Shown here one piece after another: positions 37,113 to 46,382 of a DNA stretch of 64,000 bases. Position 1 is the stretch's first letter, and each line of letters begins with the position of its first letter. The DNA is from Glycomyces xiaoerkulensis. GTDB lineage: Bacteria; Actinomycetota; Actinomycetes; Mycobacteriales; Micromonosporaceae. The DNA lies in the NCBI RefSeq assembly GCF_002798405.1, contig NZ_PGGV01000028.1, positions 1 to 64,000 of the forward strand, read 5' to 3'. The translations under genes were made by a program, and so were the position numbers. The notes under the pieces were generated by a model that was not told the origin of the DNA, did no database searches, and worked only from the letters and a program-made list of their open reading frames with translations.

Positions 37113-38416
37113 GGTGCGAACCTAGCCGAGACCGCCTCGCCGTGGCCCGGGAGGTCCTCGGAGTCGGCGAAGGCCACCACGTCGTCGGCCACCGCCCGGA
37201 GGGCCTCGCGCGAGTAGTCGACGATGTGGACCCCGCGCAGGAAGGTGTGGACGCTCAGCCCGGCCGAGTGGCGGGCGCAGCCGCCGGTCGGCAGCACGTG
37301 GTTCGAGCCGGCGCAGTAGTCGCCGAGCGAGACCGGCGAGTGGGCGCCGACGAAGATCGCCCCGGCGTTCCGGACGCGGTCGGCCACGGCGCGGGCGTCG
37401 GCGGTCTGGATCTCCAGGTGCTCGGCGGCGTAGGCGTCGGCCACGGCCACGGCCTCGTCGAGGTCGGCCACCAGGATGGTGCCCGACTGCTCCCCCGCCA
37501 GCGCGGTCGCGATGCGCTCGCGGTGGCGGGTGGCCGGGACGCGGCGTTCGAGTTCGGCGTCGACGGCCTCGGCCAGCGCGGCCGAGTCGGTGATGAGCAC
37601 GCTGGCGGCGGCCGGGTCGTGCTCGGCCTGGCTGATCAGGTCCACGGCCACGTGGACCGGATCCGCCGTGTCGTCGGCGATGATCGCGATCTCGGTGGTG
37701 CCGGCTTCGGTGTCGGTGCCGACCAGGCCGCGGACGGCGCGCTTGGCGGCGGTGACGTAGATGTTGCCCGGGCCGGTGATCATGTCGACCGGTTCGCACT
37801 CGCCGGCGCCGTGGGCGAACATGCCGATCGCGGCGGGGCCGCCGACGGCGTAGACCTCGTCGATGCCGAGCAGGCCGCAGACGGCGAGGATGCCCTGGTC
37901 GGGCAGGCCGCCGTTGCTCTGCTGGGCCGGGCTGGCGAGCGCGATGGAGCCGACCCCGGCGATCTGGGCGGGGACGGCGTTCATGATGACGCTGGAGGCG
38001 AGCACGGCGAGCCCGCCGGGCGCGTAGAGGCCGACCCGGCCGACCGGGACGTAGCGCTCGGTGACCGTGCCGCCGGGGGCGACCTCGGTGGCGACCTCGG
38101 GGAGGCGCTGGGCCTCGTGCGCGGCGCGGGCCCGGTCGACGGCGGTCCGGTAGGCCCGCCGGAGGTCTTCGTCGAGTTCGCGCTCGGCGCTCTTCACGGC
38201 GGCCTCGGGGACGCGCAGGTGCTCCAGATGCACGCCGTCGAAGCGCTGGACGGTCTCGACGACCGCTTCCTTGCCGCGGTCGGCGATGTCGTCCAGCAGC
38301 GGCTGGATCTGCCGCAGGGCCGCGTTCACGTCGAAGACGGCGCGCGGCAGCAGCCCGCGCAGGGCGCGGGCCGGGTAGTCGGCTACTGCTCCTGAAAGGT
38401 CGATGCGTCTGAGCAC
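37109..38416 (-). CDS. hisD: Histidinol dehydrogenase
   Basis: 435 residues. It carries out the last two oxidations of histidine synthesis with NAD and zinc. [14 protein letters not shown] near residue 120, [14 protein letters not shown] near 220 and the C-terminal [23 protein letters not shown] are diagnostic. First gene of the his operon. TACGCT at 38428–38423 ends 6 bases before the GTG, so the mRNA may be leaderless. Confidence 0.96.
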   Translation of the reverse strand: MLRRIDLSGAVADYPARALRGLLPRAVFDVNAALRQIQPLLDDIADRGKEAVVETVQRFDGVHLEHLRVPEAAVKSAERELDEDLRRAYRTAVDRARAAHEAQRLPEVATEVAPGGTVTERYVPVGRVGLYAPGGLAVLASSVIMNAVPAQIAGVGSIALASPAQQSNGGLPDQGILAVCGLLGIDEVYAVGGPAAIGMFAHGAGECEPVDMITGPGNIYVTAAKRAVRGLVGTDTEAGTTEIAIIADDTADPVHVAVDLISQAEHDPAAASVLITDSAALAEAVDAELERRVPATRHRERIATALAGEQSGTILVADLDEAVAVADAYAAEHLEIQTADARAVADRVRNAGAIFVGAHSPVSLGDYCAGSNHVLPTGGCARHSAGLSVHTFLRGVHIVDYSREALRAVADDVVAFADSEDLPGHGEAVSARFAP

Positions 38417-38461
38417 GCTACAAGCGTAGTGGCAGCTCGTCGGCCCGCGACGGGGATACCG

Positions 38462-39115
38462 CTATTCGGGAACGCGCGCCCGCAGACTGGGCCGACGCGA
38501 CCAGCCCGCGCAGACGGTGTAGGTGAACACCGCGGCGAGGGCCATGACCGCGAGCGCGCCGAGCTGGAGCGAGCCGAGCGCCCCGGTGAGGTCGCCGGCG
38601 AGGAGCGCGTCCCAGGCCGCGGCCGGGTCGAGCTCGACGAACAGGACCGAGGGCGGGCGCCACATGTGGACGCCGGACGGGGCGGCGCGGGCGGCCTCCC
38701 AGAACGACTCCCATTCGTGCCTGCCCAGTCGCCAGGCGACGGCCTGGCAGGCCACCGAGCCGACCGTGAGGCCCAGCAGGACCGCCGGGCCGCGGCGCTC
38801 GCGCATGACCGCCCAGGCGATCATGGCGGCGGCGATGCCGAGCAGGAGCCCCAGCCCGGAGAAGTAGAGGTCGGCCAGGACGTAGCCGTCGGGCTGGCTC
38901 TCGGTGGGGACCCAGCCGCCTTCGACGGTGAGGTACTCGACCCTGGGGGTGATGAGCTGCCAGAGCATCGCGAACGGGAAGCCGAGCGCGGTCAGGATGA
39001 CTGCCAGGACTCCGGCGGCGAGCAGGTCTCGTCCGAGGGTGCGCTCACCGCGGTCGGCGGCCGGGTCTTCGGGGCCGGGCCGGAGCTCGGCGGTGCGCTC
39101 GGCGTCGTCAGTCAC
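38462..39115 (-). CDS. Uncharacterised actinobacterial membrane protein (DUF2567-like)
   Basis: 217 residues with four hydrophobic segments, a charged N-terminus and a large central hydrophilic region between helices 1 and 2 that includes VEYLTVEGGWVPTESQPDGYVLADLYF. That sequence pattern resembles the DUF2567 family, but I am not certain. The GTG start at 39115 has AGGA 8 bases upstream; an ATG lies at 39142. It ends 45 bases before hisD begins, so it may be read into the his operon. Function unknown. Confidence 0.7.
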   Translation of the reverse strand: MTDDAERTAELRPGPEDPAADRGERTLGRDLLAAGVLAVILTALGFPFAMLWQLITPRVEYLTVEGGWVPTESQPDGYVLADLYFSGLGLLLGIAAAMIAWAVMRERRGPAVLLGLTVGSVACQAVAWRLGRHEWESFWEAARAAPSGVHMWRPPSVLFVELDPAAAWDALLAGDLTGALGSLQLGALAVMALAAVFTYTVCAGWSRRPSLRARVPE

Positions 39116-39172
39116 GCCGACGATCCTGCCACAGCGCCGCAACGCCGTACCGCGGGACGTTCGCGGCCGGCC

Positions 39173-40258
39173 TTACAACCCGTCGACGATGGTGGCGGCT
39201 GCGTCGTACCAGGCGGCCCGGGTGGACTGGCGCAGCCCGGAGAACTCGATCTTCGCGCCCGGTTCCAGGGCCGGGTCGTAGGGCACGACCGCCACCGCTC
39301 GGGTGCGCGAGGAGAAGTGCCGGCGCAGGTCGTCCAGGAGCGGGCCGGCGTTGGGTGTGGGCATCGACAGCAGCGTCACGGCGTTGCTGACCAGGTTCCC
39401 GTAGCCGTTCTCCTCCAGCAGGTCCAGCATCCAGTCGGCCGCGAACGCGGCGTCCTCGCGGGGCACCGTGGTGACCACGAGCCGGTCGACCGAGGCGACC
39501 ACGGTGCGCCAGTTGTGGGACTCGACGTTGTTGCCGGTGTCGATGCACACGACCTGGTGCGTGCGGGTGAGGATGTCGAGCACCCGCAGCACGGTGGTGG
39601 GATCGAGATGGCGTTGGAGCTTGGGGTCCTCGTCGCCGGCGAGGACGTCGAAGGAGCCGTCGGAGGAATGGCGCAGGAATTCGTCGAGGTGCTCGGGAAG
39701 GTGCACGCCGGCGGCCTCGACCTCGCTGAGGTGTTCGACCAGGTGCCGGATGGTGCGGCCGTGCCGGGCGGAGCCGGCGCGCAGGCCGAGCGTGCCGCGG
39801 AGTTCGTTGTCGTCCCAGGCGATGATGCCGCCGCCGCGGGCGTTACCCATGGCGGCCGCCGAAAGGACCGTGGCGGTGGTCTTGTGGACCCCGCCCTTGG
39901 GGTTGATGAACGCGATGACCCGGCTGCGGCCCAAGTCGCGGCGGAGCCGCTCCATCGCTCCCTCGCTCGGCTCGGCCTCGGGCGGAGCCGGGCGCCGCGG
40001 TTGCGGGGGCAGGCCCTGCGGCGGGCGCGGGGGCGTCTGCGGCGGGAGCTGCTGCGGCACCGGTCGGCGTCCCGCGGTGGGTACCGACGGGTTCGGTGGT
40101 GCCGAGCGCGGCGCCTCCGGCGGGGAAGCGTGCGTTTCGCGCTGCGGCGGGGTGGGCGCCTGCTGGGCGCCGCCGCGCCCGCGCCCTCGTCCAAGCAAGT
40201 TCCGCCACCGGGACCCGTTATCCGGGCGATCACCGTTCCAGGCTTCGGGTGAGCCCAC
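39173..40258 (-). CDS. ParA/MinD-like ATPase with proline-rich N-terminus
   Basis: 361 residues. A disordered Pro/Gln/Arg-rich tail (about residues 1–95) precedes a deviant-Walker ATPase: FINPKGGVHKTTA near residue 120, then AWDDNE in the position of the A' motif and VCIDTGNN instead of the usual D-x-P Walker B. Proline-rich MinD-like ATPases occur with type VII secretion and polar growth systems in actinobacteria, but no ESX gene is nearby. The GTG at 40258 is chosen over a TTG at 40264 because AGGAGG ends 6 bases before it. Confidence 0.8.
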   Translation of the reverse strand: MGSPEAWNGDRPDNGSRWRNLLGRGRGRGGAQQAPTPPQRETHASPPEAPRSAPPNPSVPTAGRRPVPQQLPPQTPPRPPQGLPPQPRRPAPPEAEPSEGAMERLRRDLGRSRVIAFINPKGGVHKTTATVLSAAAMGNARGGGIIAWDDNELRGTLGLRAGSARHGRTIRHLVEHLSEVEAAGVHLPEHLDEFLRHSSDGSFDVLAGDEDPKLQRHLDPTTVLRVLDILTRTHQVVCIDTGNNVESHNWRTVVASVDRLVVTTVPREDAAFAADWMLDLLEENGYGNLVSNAVTLLSMPTPNAGPLLDDLRRHFSSRTRAVAVVPYDPALEPGAKIEFSGLRQSTRAAWYDAAATIVDGL

Positions 40259-40457
40259 GCGCAACCTCCTCTCGGCCAGATCGTTTCACCACACCATCCC
40301 GGTTGGATCCACTACTACCCGCGACTATTAGAACACAACGATCTCTCAAGGCCGGTTGTGAATCGCGGGCCACGGCTCGCCGGGGTCGAGGCATGCATCA
40401 CGTCGAGCGCATCGCGGCGCCCGACGTCCATGGTTCCACTCGCAGTCTAGTGGTTCC

Positions 40458-41402
40458 TCATTGCTCGGCCCGCAACCGCGCCAGGGCCCCGGCGAGATCC
40501 TCGGGGTAATCGCTCTCGAAAGCCACGGTCGCACCGGTCCCGGGGTGGACGAACTCCAGCCGGTAGGCGTGCAGCCACTGCCTGGCCAGGCCCAGCTTCT
40601 CGGCCAGGACGGGGTCGGCCCCGTAGGTGGTGTCGCCGATCAGCGGGTGGCCGAGGGCCGCGAAGTGGACCCGGATCTGGTGGGTCCGGCCCGTCTCCAG
40701 ACCGACGTCCATCAGCGAAGCGCCGGGGAAGACCTCGATGGTGTCGTAGTGGGTGATGCTCGGCTTGCCTTCGGCGACCACCGCCCACTTGTAGTCGTGG
40801 CGCGGGTGCCGCCCGATCGGCGCGTCGACCGTCCCGGTGAGCGGATCGGGGTGCCCCTGGGCCATCGCCCGGTAGCGCTTGGAGACGCGCCGCTCCTTGA
40901 ACGCCCGCTTCAGCTCCGCATAGGCGCGTTCGCTCTTGGCGACGACCATGGCGCCGGAGGTGCCCGCGTCCAGGCGGTGCACGATGCCTCGGCGCTCTTC
41001 GGCGCCGTAGCTGCTGAGATGGAATCCGGCTGCGGCCAGTCCGCCGGTCACCGTGGGGCCGGTCCAGCCGGGACTGGGGTGGGCGGCGACGCCGACCGGC
41101 TTGTCGACCACCACGATGTCGTCGTCGTCGAACAGGACGTCCAGGCCCTCCACCGGCTCGGCCGGGGCGGCCAGGACGTCGGCGGGCGGCGGCGGCAGCG
41201 TCACTTCGAGCCAGGCGTCGGCGTTCACCCGCTCGGACTTGGTCGCGCACGGGCGGCCGTCGACGGTGACGTCCCCGGCGGTCACCAGCTCGGAGGCGAC
41301 GGTGCGCGACAGGCCCAGCAGGCGGGAGACGACCTGGTCGATCCGCTGGCCCTCGAACCCTTCGGGGATCGGCACCGAGCGGGTCGGGCGCTCGGCGATC
41401 AC
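40458..41402 (-). CDS. rluD: RluD-family 23S rRNA pseudouridine synthase
   Basis: 314 residues. An S4 RNA-binding domain (about 15–75, with [15 protein letters not shown]) is followed by the RluA-type catalytic domain; the nucleophile Asp is in [18 protein letters not shown] near residue 145. It probably makes the 1911/1915/1917 pseudouridines of 23S rRNA, inferred from family and the lspA neighbourhood. The GTG start overlaps the lspA stop (GTGA), so translation is coupled. Confidence 0.92.
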   Translation of the reverse strand: MIAERPTRSVPIPEGFEGQRIDQVVSRLLGLSRTVASELVTAGDVTVDGRPCATKSERVNADAWLEVTLPPPPADVLAAPAEPVEGLDVLFDDDDIVVVDKPVGVAAHPSPGWTGPTVTGGLAAAGFHLSSYGAEERRGIVHRLDAGTSGAMVVAKSERAYAELKRAFKERRVSKRYRAMAQGHPDPLTGTVDAPIGRHPRHDYKWAVVAEGKPSITHYDTIEVFPGASLMDVGLETGRTHQIRVHFAALGHPLIGDTTYGADPVLAEKLGLARQWLHAYRLEFVHPGTGATVAFESDYPEDLAGALARLRAEQ

Positions 41403-42034
41403 CGCTCCTCCTCCGACCGGTCGGCACGGCGCGAGGCCGGCGAGAAGCCGTGGCCGGTCAGCTCCAGCAGGACGATCAGGATCACGCCGCATACGAGGGC
41501 GGAATCGGCCAGGTTGAAGATCGGGAAGGCCTGGCCGTGCGGCCGGAAGACGCTGATGAAGTCGACCACGTGCCCCATGCCGATGTTCGACTCGGTGAAG
41601 AAGCCGCCGAGGCCGCCCTCGAACCAGGCCGAGGGGACCGACGGCGCGCGCAGGACCCGGTCGATGAGGTTGCCGGCGGCCCCTCCGAGGACCAGGCCGA
41701 GCGCGATCGCCCACGCCGGGTAGACGATCTTGCGCCCCAGGAGGATCAGGAACCCGACCACGCCGGTGGCGATGATCGCCAGGACCCAGGTGTAGTCGGT
41801 GGCGAGGCTGAAGGCCGCGCCCGGGTTGCGCGTCAGGCTCAGATGGACCAGGCCGCCGAGCAGCCGCACCGGCTCGGACGGGTCCAGGTGGTTCACCGCG
41901 AGGGCCTTGGTGAGCTGGTCCAGCCCGATCACGAACGCCGCGATCAGGAAGTAGGCCACCATCAGGCCCCGGCGGCGCTCCGGCGCTCGCTCCTGGTCGG
42001 CCACGGCGGTATCGGGATGCGTGTCCTCGCTCAG
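41399..42034 (-). CDS. lspA: Lipoprotein signal peptidase
   Basis: 211 residues, four membrane helices. It cleaves prolipoprotein signal peptides. The two catalytic aspartates lie in [11 protein letters not shown] and FNLADSAL, and [11 protein letters not shown] is the family N-terminal motif. An acidic, disordered N-terminus of about 30 residues precedes helix 1, as in other actinomycetes. The best-placed start is a rare CTG at 42034: GGAGGAG lies 5 bases upstream and the codon overlaps the dksA-like stop (CTGA). A GTG at 42004 without a ribosome site is the alternative. Confidence 0.88.
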   Translation of the reverse strand: MSEDTHPDTAVADQERAPERRRGLMVAYFLIAAFVIGLDQLTKALAVNHLDPSEPVRLLGGLVHLSLTRNPGAAFSLATDYTWVLAIIATGVVGFLILLGRKIVYPAWAIALGLVLGGAAGNLIDRVLRAPSVPSAWFEGGLGGFFTESNIGMGHVVDFISVFRPHGQAFPIFNLADSALVCGVILIVLLELTGHGFSPASRRADRSEEER

Positions 42035-42576
42035 CGTCGCTCCTCCAGCTCTTTGCAACTGACGCAGAGCGTAGCCGACGGGAACGCGGCGAGCCGAGCC
42101 GCCGGGATCGGCTTGCCGCACCTCTCACAGATCCCGTAGTCGCCGTCGTCGAGCCGTTCGAGCGCGTGCCGGACCTGCCGGATGCGCTCGGAGATGGCGC
42201 CCGCGAGCGCCACCTCGTGCTCGTGCTCGACGGTCTTGGAGCCGGAGTCGATCTGGTCGTCGCCGGCGGTGTCCGACAGGCGCTCACGCTGCGCGGTCGC
42301 GATCGAGTCGACGAAGCGCTCCTGCTCGTCGACCAGCTCGTCGAGGCGTTCCTTGAGTGCGGCGCGGAGCTCGGCCTGCTCGGACTCGGTGCGGCTCGGC
42401 TTCGCGGCCTTCGCCGAAGCGGCGGACTCGGCCGCCGGTTTCGCGGACTTTCTCGCAGTGGTCTTCTTCGCAGTGGCCTTCTTCACAGCCGCCTTCTTCG
42501 CGGCGGCCTTCTTGGCGGCGGTCTTCTTCGCCGCTTTCTTGGCGGCCTGCTTCTGCGGCTTCTTGGCAGCACTCAT
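42031..42576 (-). CDS. TraR/DksA-family zinc-finger protein with Lys/Ala-rich tail
   Basis: 181 residues. The first about 60 residues are Lys/Ala repeats ([18 protein letters not shown]...), resembling linker-histone tails and likely DNA- or RNA-binding. A helical hairpin (about 70–145, [17 protein letters not shown]) and a C-terminal four-Cys zinc finger CERCGKPIP...CVSC follow, the DksA/TraR layout. DksA proteins bind RNA polymerase in the stringent response, but the tail makes this actinobacterial form distinct. First gene of dksA-like–lspA–rluD, with a long leader. Confidence 0.87.
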   Translation of the reverse strand: MSAAKKPQKQAAKKAAKKTAAKKAAAKKAAVKKATAKKTTARKSAKPAAESAASAKAAKPSRTESEQAELRAALKERLDELVDEQERFVDSIATAQRERLSDTAGDDQIDSGSKTVEHEHEVALAGAISERIRQVRHALERLDDGDYGICERCGKPIPAARLAAFPSATLCVSCKELEERR

Positions 42577-42708
42577 GACGGGCCTCTTGAGGGGTGTGTC
42601 GGTATCGGTTCCGGTAGTTCGTCCGGGACGCTACCCAGGTGGGCACGCGCGCTCCTCCCGGATCGGGCGTCGTGCATCCTGGCTCCCCAAGTCGCGTACC
42701 TCATGACA

Positions 42709-42724
42709 CCTCGTCAAGACGAGG
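42709..42724 (-). other. Hairpin in the dksA-like leader
   Basis: CCTCGTCAAGACGAGG: a perfect 6-base stem with a 4-base loop, halfway along the roughly 195-base leader of the dksA-like gene. It could be a terminator of the upstream gene or a leader control element; no U-run follows. Confidence 0.4.
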
Positions 42725-42777
42725 ACAAGCGCGGTGAGGTCCGAAACTGTGGACGCACGCCGCGCAATTAAGCTCAC

Positions 42778-42806
42778 AGGATACGCAACTCCTGCAAGTA
42801 GGTCAA
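42778..42806 (-). promoter_or_regulatory. Housekeeping-type promoter of dksA-like–lspA–rluD
   Basis: Minus strand: TTGACC (42806–42801), 17-base spacer, TATCCT (42783–42778). It is the best vegetative-type promoter I found by eye, and predicts a leader of about 195 bases before the ATG at 42576. Confidence 0.7.
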
Positions 42807-42843
42807 TTACTTCGGGAACTCGCCCGCCGACCGTCCGTGCGGA

Positions 42844-43449
42844 TCAGCGGCCGGCGGCCTGGGGCACGAGGAGCTGCGAGGCCGGCTCGCACAGCGAGCA
42901 CGGGCCGAAACCGAGATCGAGGGCCTCGGCGACCGGCAGCGACTCCGGATCGCGGCCGACCAGGTGGACGCAACCGGCCAGGTGGAAGCGGGGGCGGCCG
43001 TCGACGACGGACACCTGGGCGTCCAAGCGCCGCAGGCCCGCGGCCTCGACGCTGGACATCCGCTGCTCGGGCGGCTCGTCGCCCATGTCGTCGGACGACT
43101 GGTGGCGGCCCCGGGCGTTCTGCCGCGGCGGGGTCTCGAACCTGACCTCCGGCTCCCGATCGACCTGGTAGTCGGTGGGCTCGAACACCCGGCCGCGGAC
43201 CACCGGGATCTCGGTGGTCGGAGCGTCCCCGAACCCGATCCGCGCCAGCTCCTGGGTGTCGTCGGCGGCGGGCCGCCGCTCCGGAGCCGGACGGCGCCGG
43301 GACCGCGCGGCGACGCCGAAGTAGAGCGCGACCGCGGCGGCCAGGCTCGCCGCGATCGAGGTGAGCAGCAGCCGGTCGCTGCCGCTGACGATGCCGATGG
43401 TCAACAAGACCGCCGCGGTGAAGAGGATCAGCAGGCTGCTGACGATCAC
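42844..43449 (-). CDS. Uncharacterised membrane protein with C-terminal Cys/His cluster
   Basis: 201 residues. Two hydrophobic helices at the N-terminus (VSSLLILFTAAVLLTIGIV and LTSIAASLAAAVALYFGV) are followed by a polar region and a C-terminal cluster: HLAGCVHLVGRDP then FGPCSLCEP, resembling small zinc or Ada-like cysteine motifs. No known family is certain. The GTG at 43449 has GGGAGG upstream. It lies between the wag31 block and the dksA-like operon, so a cell-envelope role is possible but unproven. Confidence 0.65.
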   Translation of the reverse strand: MIVSSLLILFTAAVLLTIGIVSGSDRLLLTSIAASLAAAVALYFGVAARSRRRPAPERRPAADDTQELARIGFGDAPTTEIPVVRGRVFEPTDYQVDREPEVRFETPPRQNARGRHQSSDDMGDEPPEQRMSSVEAAGLRRLDAQVSVVDGRPRFHLAGCVHLVGRDPESLPVAEALDLGFGPCSLCEPASQLLVPQAAGR

Positions 43450-43629
43450 GACGAGTCGCCTCCCCCAGCACGGAGGGCCGTGCCCTCGCGTGCAGTCCCA
43501 TGCGGCCCGAGGGGCCGCGTCATCCGAACGCATGGCGGGCGGCGCGGGGAACCCCGCGCGCCTCACCCACGTCCAACGAGGCGACTCCCCTTCAGGTTAC
43601 GGCCTCCGGACGGCGAAAACGCCCGCAGG

Positions 43630-44577
43630 CTAGCTCCGCCCCCCGGGGAGACCGGCGAACGTGCCCGGGCGCGCCCCCGCGCCCTTGCCGCCGGTCCGCT
43701 CGTTCTCGACCGCCTGCGCGGCGGGCTCCTCGGTCTCGTCCTCGCCGCGCTGGCCGTTGAGGTCGCGCAACTGGCTCTCCAGATACAGCTTCAGGCGGGT
43801 GCGGTACTCGCGCTCGAAGGTCTTGAGCTCCTCGATGTGCTTGAGCAGCGAAGCGCGCTTCTCCTCCAGGGCCCCCATGACCTTCTGGCGCTCCTGCTCG
43901 GCCTCGATCTCGAGCCGCTCGGCCTTGTCGCGGGCCTGACCGACCAGGTCCTCGGCCTGGGATCGGGCCTCGCCGACCATGCTCTCGGCCTCGCGCTGCG
44001 CCTCGGTGACCATCGTCTTCGACTCGTGCTGAGCCTCCGACATCATCGACTTGGCCTCGCGCTGCGCCTCGGTGACCAGCGTGTCGGCTTCGCGACGGGA
44101 GTCGTCGAGGTGCTCGTCGGCGGTGCGCTGCGCGACCATGAGCAGCCGCAGCGCCTCCTGCTCGCCGCCCTGGCCGGGGCCCTCGCCGCCTCCCTGCGGC
44201 GGCGCGCCGGCGTGCGCCTGGAGCTGCTGCACCTGCTGCTGGAGCTGCTGGGTCTGCTGCTGAGCGGCCACCATCTGCTGGTGGGTCTCGTGCAGCTCCG
44301 ACTCGAGCTCCTGCATCTGCTGCTCGGCGACGTGCTTCTCCCGCTGCACCCGGTCGAGTGCGGCGGCCATCTCGGCGTGGTCGGCGGCCCCGGGGGGAGC
44401 ACCGGCGCGGAGGCTTTCCAGTTGGGCCCGAAGCTCGCCGTTCTCGTCGCTGAGGCGCGCGAGCTCCCGCTCCACCTCATCGAGGAAACCGTCGACCTCG
44501 TCCTCGTCGTATCCGCGCTTTCCGAGCATGGGTTTCTTGAACGTGACGTTGTGAACGTCTGCTGGGGTCAGCGGCAT
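43630..44577 (-). CDS. wag31: DivIVA/Wag31 polar growth protein
   Basis: 315 residues, almost all coiled coil. It marks the cell pole and organises apical growth. The N-terminal lipid-binding module [16 protein letters not shown] and [18 protein letters not shown] near residue 20 are diagnostic. Long Glu/Ala/Gln heptads run from about 60 to 290, including tandem [24 protein letters not shown] repeats. AAGGAG precedes the ATG. It ends the sepF–yggT–wag31 set of the division cluster. Confidence 0.96.
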   Translation of the reverse strand: MPLTPADVHNVTFKKPMLGKRGYDEDEVDGFLDEVERELARLSDENGELRAQLESLRAGAPPGAADHAEMAAALDRVQREKHVAEQQMQELESELHETHQQMVAAQQQTQQLQQQVQQLQAHAGAPPQGGGEGPGQGGEQEALRLLMVAQRTADEHLDDSRREADTLVTEAQREAKSMMSEAQHESKTMVTEAQREAESMVGEARSQAEDLVGQARDKAERLEIEAEQERQKVMGALEEKRASLLKHIEELKTFEREYRTRLKLYLESQLRDLNGQRGEDETEEPAAQAVENERTGGKGAGARPGTFAGLPGGRS

Positions 44578-44655
44578 TCGAAACTCCTTCTCGCTACTGC
44601 CTGGCGACCGAGGCCACTCGACACCGTAATCGGGTCTCGCACCACCCCCGCACCA

Positions 44656-44949
44656 CTAGCGGATCGCGCTCCCGACGACGAAGTCCATCAGGATCCACAC
44701 GATCAGCAGCAGCGCCAGGAACGCCAGATCAATGGATACAGTACCAAGCTTGAGGGGAGGGATCACCTTCCTCAACCCCTTCAGGGGCGGGTCGGTCACG
44801 CTGAAGACCGTCTCGAGCAAGGCCGCGGCGCGGGGGCCGGGGTGCCATCGCCGCGAGAACTGGACGACCACGCTGCCGACCAGACGGGCGAGCAGGAAGA
44901 GGTAGAAGCCGAAGAGCGCCAGATAGACGAGCTGAAGTGCCAAGTTCAC
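44656..44949 (-). CDS. YggT family membrane protein
   Basis: 97 residues, two membrane helices with the YggT pattern: RLVGSVVV at the first and DPPLKGLRKVIPPL between helices. Role unknown, though linked to cell division and osmotic tolerance by its constant place between sepF and divIVA. GTG start at 44949. Confidence 0.92.
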   Translation of the reverse strand: MNLALQLVYLALFGFYLFLLARLVGSVVVQFSRRWHPGPRAAALLETVFSVTDPPLKGLRKVIPPLKLGTVSIDLAFLALLLIVWILMDFVVGSAIR

Positions 44950-44968
44950 GGTCGCCAGTATTCCTCAG

Positions 44969-45535
44969 TCACGACTGGTTGAAGAAACCGCCCTCCGCGA
45001 TCTTGGCCTTGTCCTCAGCGGTCACCTGAACATGGGGAGGAGAGAGCAAGAACACCCGATTGGTGACTCGCTCGAAAGATCCTCGTGTCCCGAAGATCAG
45101 CCCGGCTGCGAAGTCGACCAGCCGCTTGGCGTCGGCCTCCTCCATCTCCGAGAGGTTCATGATGACCGGGGTGCCGTCGCGGTAGCGCTCGCCGATGGTG
45201 CGCGCCTCGTTGTAGGTCGTCGGGTGCAGCGTGGTGATCCGGTAGTTCGCGGCCGAGCGCTCCTCCTGCTCGGGCACGGCCCGCACCGGGGCGGACTCCG
45301 CGAGCGCGAGGTTGTCCCGGGTCAGGGGCGTGACCGACCCGGCGCCGCGGTTGAGCTGACGGACGGTCCCGCGGTCCTCGCGGCCGATGCGGCCGGTGGT
45401 CCGCTGGGTGTGGCGGCTACTGCGGGCCGGTGCTTCGTCCGCGAACTCGTCGCCGTCGTCGTAGCCGCGGTAGCCGCGGTCCTCCTCGTCTTCGATGAGG
45501 CCGAGCCAAACGCCTGCCTTCCGCATCGCGCCCAT
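44969..45535 (-). CDS. sepF: Cell division protein SepF
   Basis: 188 residues. The N-terminal amphipathic membrane-targeting helix [13 protein letters not shown] is followed by an acidic/Arg linker and the SepF core (about 100–180: [25 protein letters not shown]). SepF anchors FtsZ to the membrane and is essential in actinobacteria that lack FtsA. GAGGAGGGA precedes the ATG by about 11 bases. yggT starts 19 bases after its stop. Confidence 0.95.
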   Translation of the reverse strand: MGAMRKAGVWLGLIEDEEDRGYRGYDDGDEFADEAPARSSRHTQRTTGRIGREDRGTVRQLNRGAGSVTPLTRDNLALAESAPVRAVPEQEERSAANYRITTLHPTTYNEARTIGERYRDGTPVIMNLSEMEEADAKRLVDFAAGLIFGTRGSFERVTNRVFLLSPPHVQVTAEDKAKIAEGGFFNQS

Positions 45536-45671
45536 CGATCGTGCTCCCTCCTCGGGCCGCCCTGTTGAGTCAGGTACGCGGTCTCATCCTAGCGCCGACT
45601 CCTTACACGCATGTGTTTTCAGTGGGATATTAGACCGCCCCCGGCGGCTGAATCTCGGATATTTCAATACC

Positions 45672-46382
45672 TTACGCCATGGGCCCGCGAGTGCCGAGTA
45701 CGTTTCTGCCCAGTCTGACCATTGTGGCCCCAGCGGCTACGGCTGCCCGGAAGTCGCCGCTCATGCCGGCGCTGATCTCGGTGGCGGCCGGTTCGACGCG
45801 TTGCACGTTCTGGGAGCATTCGGCAAGCAGCTCAAAGGCTTTGGCCGAGTCCCAGCCGAGCGGGGCGACGGCCATGACCCCGCGCAGGCGCAGCGACTCG
45901 GCCGCCGCGATCCGCTCGGCGAGCGCGGTCGTCTCGGCGGCCGGGGTGCCGCCTCGGGAGGTGTCGCCGTCGAGGCTCACTTGTATGAGGGAGTCGAGAA
46001 CGCGCGATTCGGCGGCGGCGGCCTTGTCGAGGGCGTCGACCAGGCGGACGCGGTCGACCGAGTGGACCCAGTCAGCGTAGCGCGCCACCGAGCGGGCCTT
46101 GTTGCGCTGCAACTGCCCGACGAAGTGCCAGGTGGGCCGGAGCCCCTGCGCGGCGAGTTCGGCGGCCTTCGGCGCGGCCTCCTGGTCGCGGTTCTCCCCC
46201 AGGTCGCTCTGGCCCGCCTCGAGGAGGATGGCGGCGTCGGAGGCGGGGAAGGTCTTGGTGACCACGATGAGCCGCACCGAATCCGGTTCGCGTCCGGCTT
46301 CGGCGCACGCGGCGGCCACGTCCTCGCGCGTCCGGTCCAGGCCGGCCCGCAGCCGGTCGCGTCGGTCGGCGTCAGGAGCCAT
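45672..46382 (-). CDS. YggS/PROSC family PLP homeostasis protein
   Basis: 236 residues, alanine-racemase-type barrel. PLP lysine is K43 in IVVTKTF; the phosphate loop is [10 protein letters not shown], and [12 protein letters not shown] and [11 protein letters not shown] are conserved. It buffers PLP and indirectly affects amino-acid metabolism. Its ATG lies inside the last codons of ftsZ (11-base overlap). pgeF, which usually lies between ftsZ and yggS, is missing here. Confidence 0.93.
   Translation of the reverse strand: MAPDADRRDRLRAGLDRTREDVAAACAEAGREPDSVRLIVVTKTFPASDAAILLEAGQSDLGENRDQEAAPKAAELAAQGLRPTWHFVGQLQRNKARSVARYADWVHSVDRVRLVDALDKAAAAESRVLDSLIQVSLDGDTSRGGTPAAETTALAERIAAAESLRLRGVMAVAPLGWDSAKAFELLAECSQNVQRVEPAATEISAGMSGDFRAAVAAGATMVRLGRNVLGTRGPMA

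Noticed and set aside
40315..40339. Possible stress promoter (GTTG-N15-GGGTAG) upstream of the ParA-like gene
   Set aside because: The -35 lacks the conserved fourth-position T, and a single loose match is expected by chance; not included in the regulon.
40458..42287. 609-codon minus-strand frame running through lspA into rluD
   Set aside because: Only the part from 41402 down (rluD) has domains; the rest is lspA in another frame.
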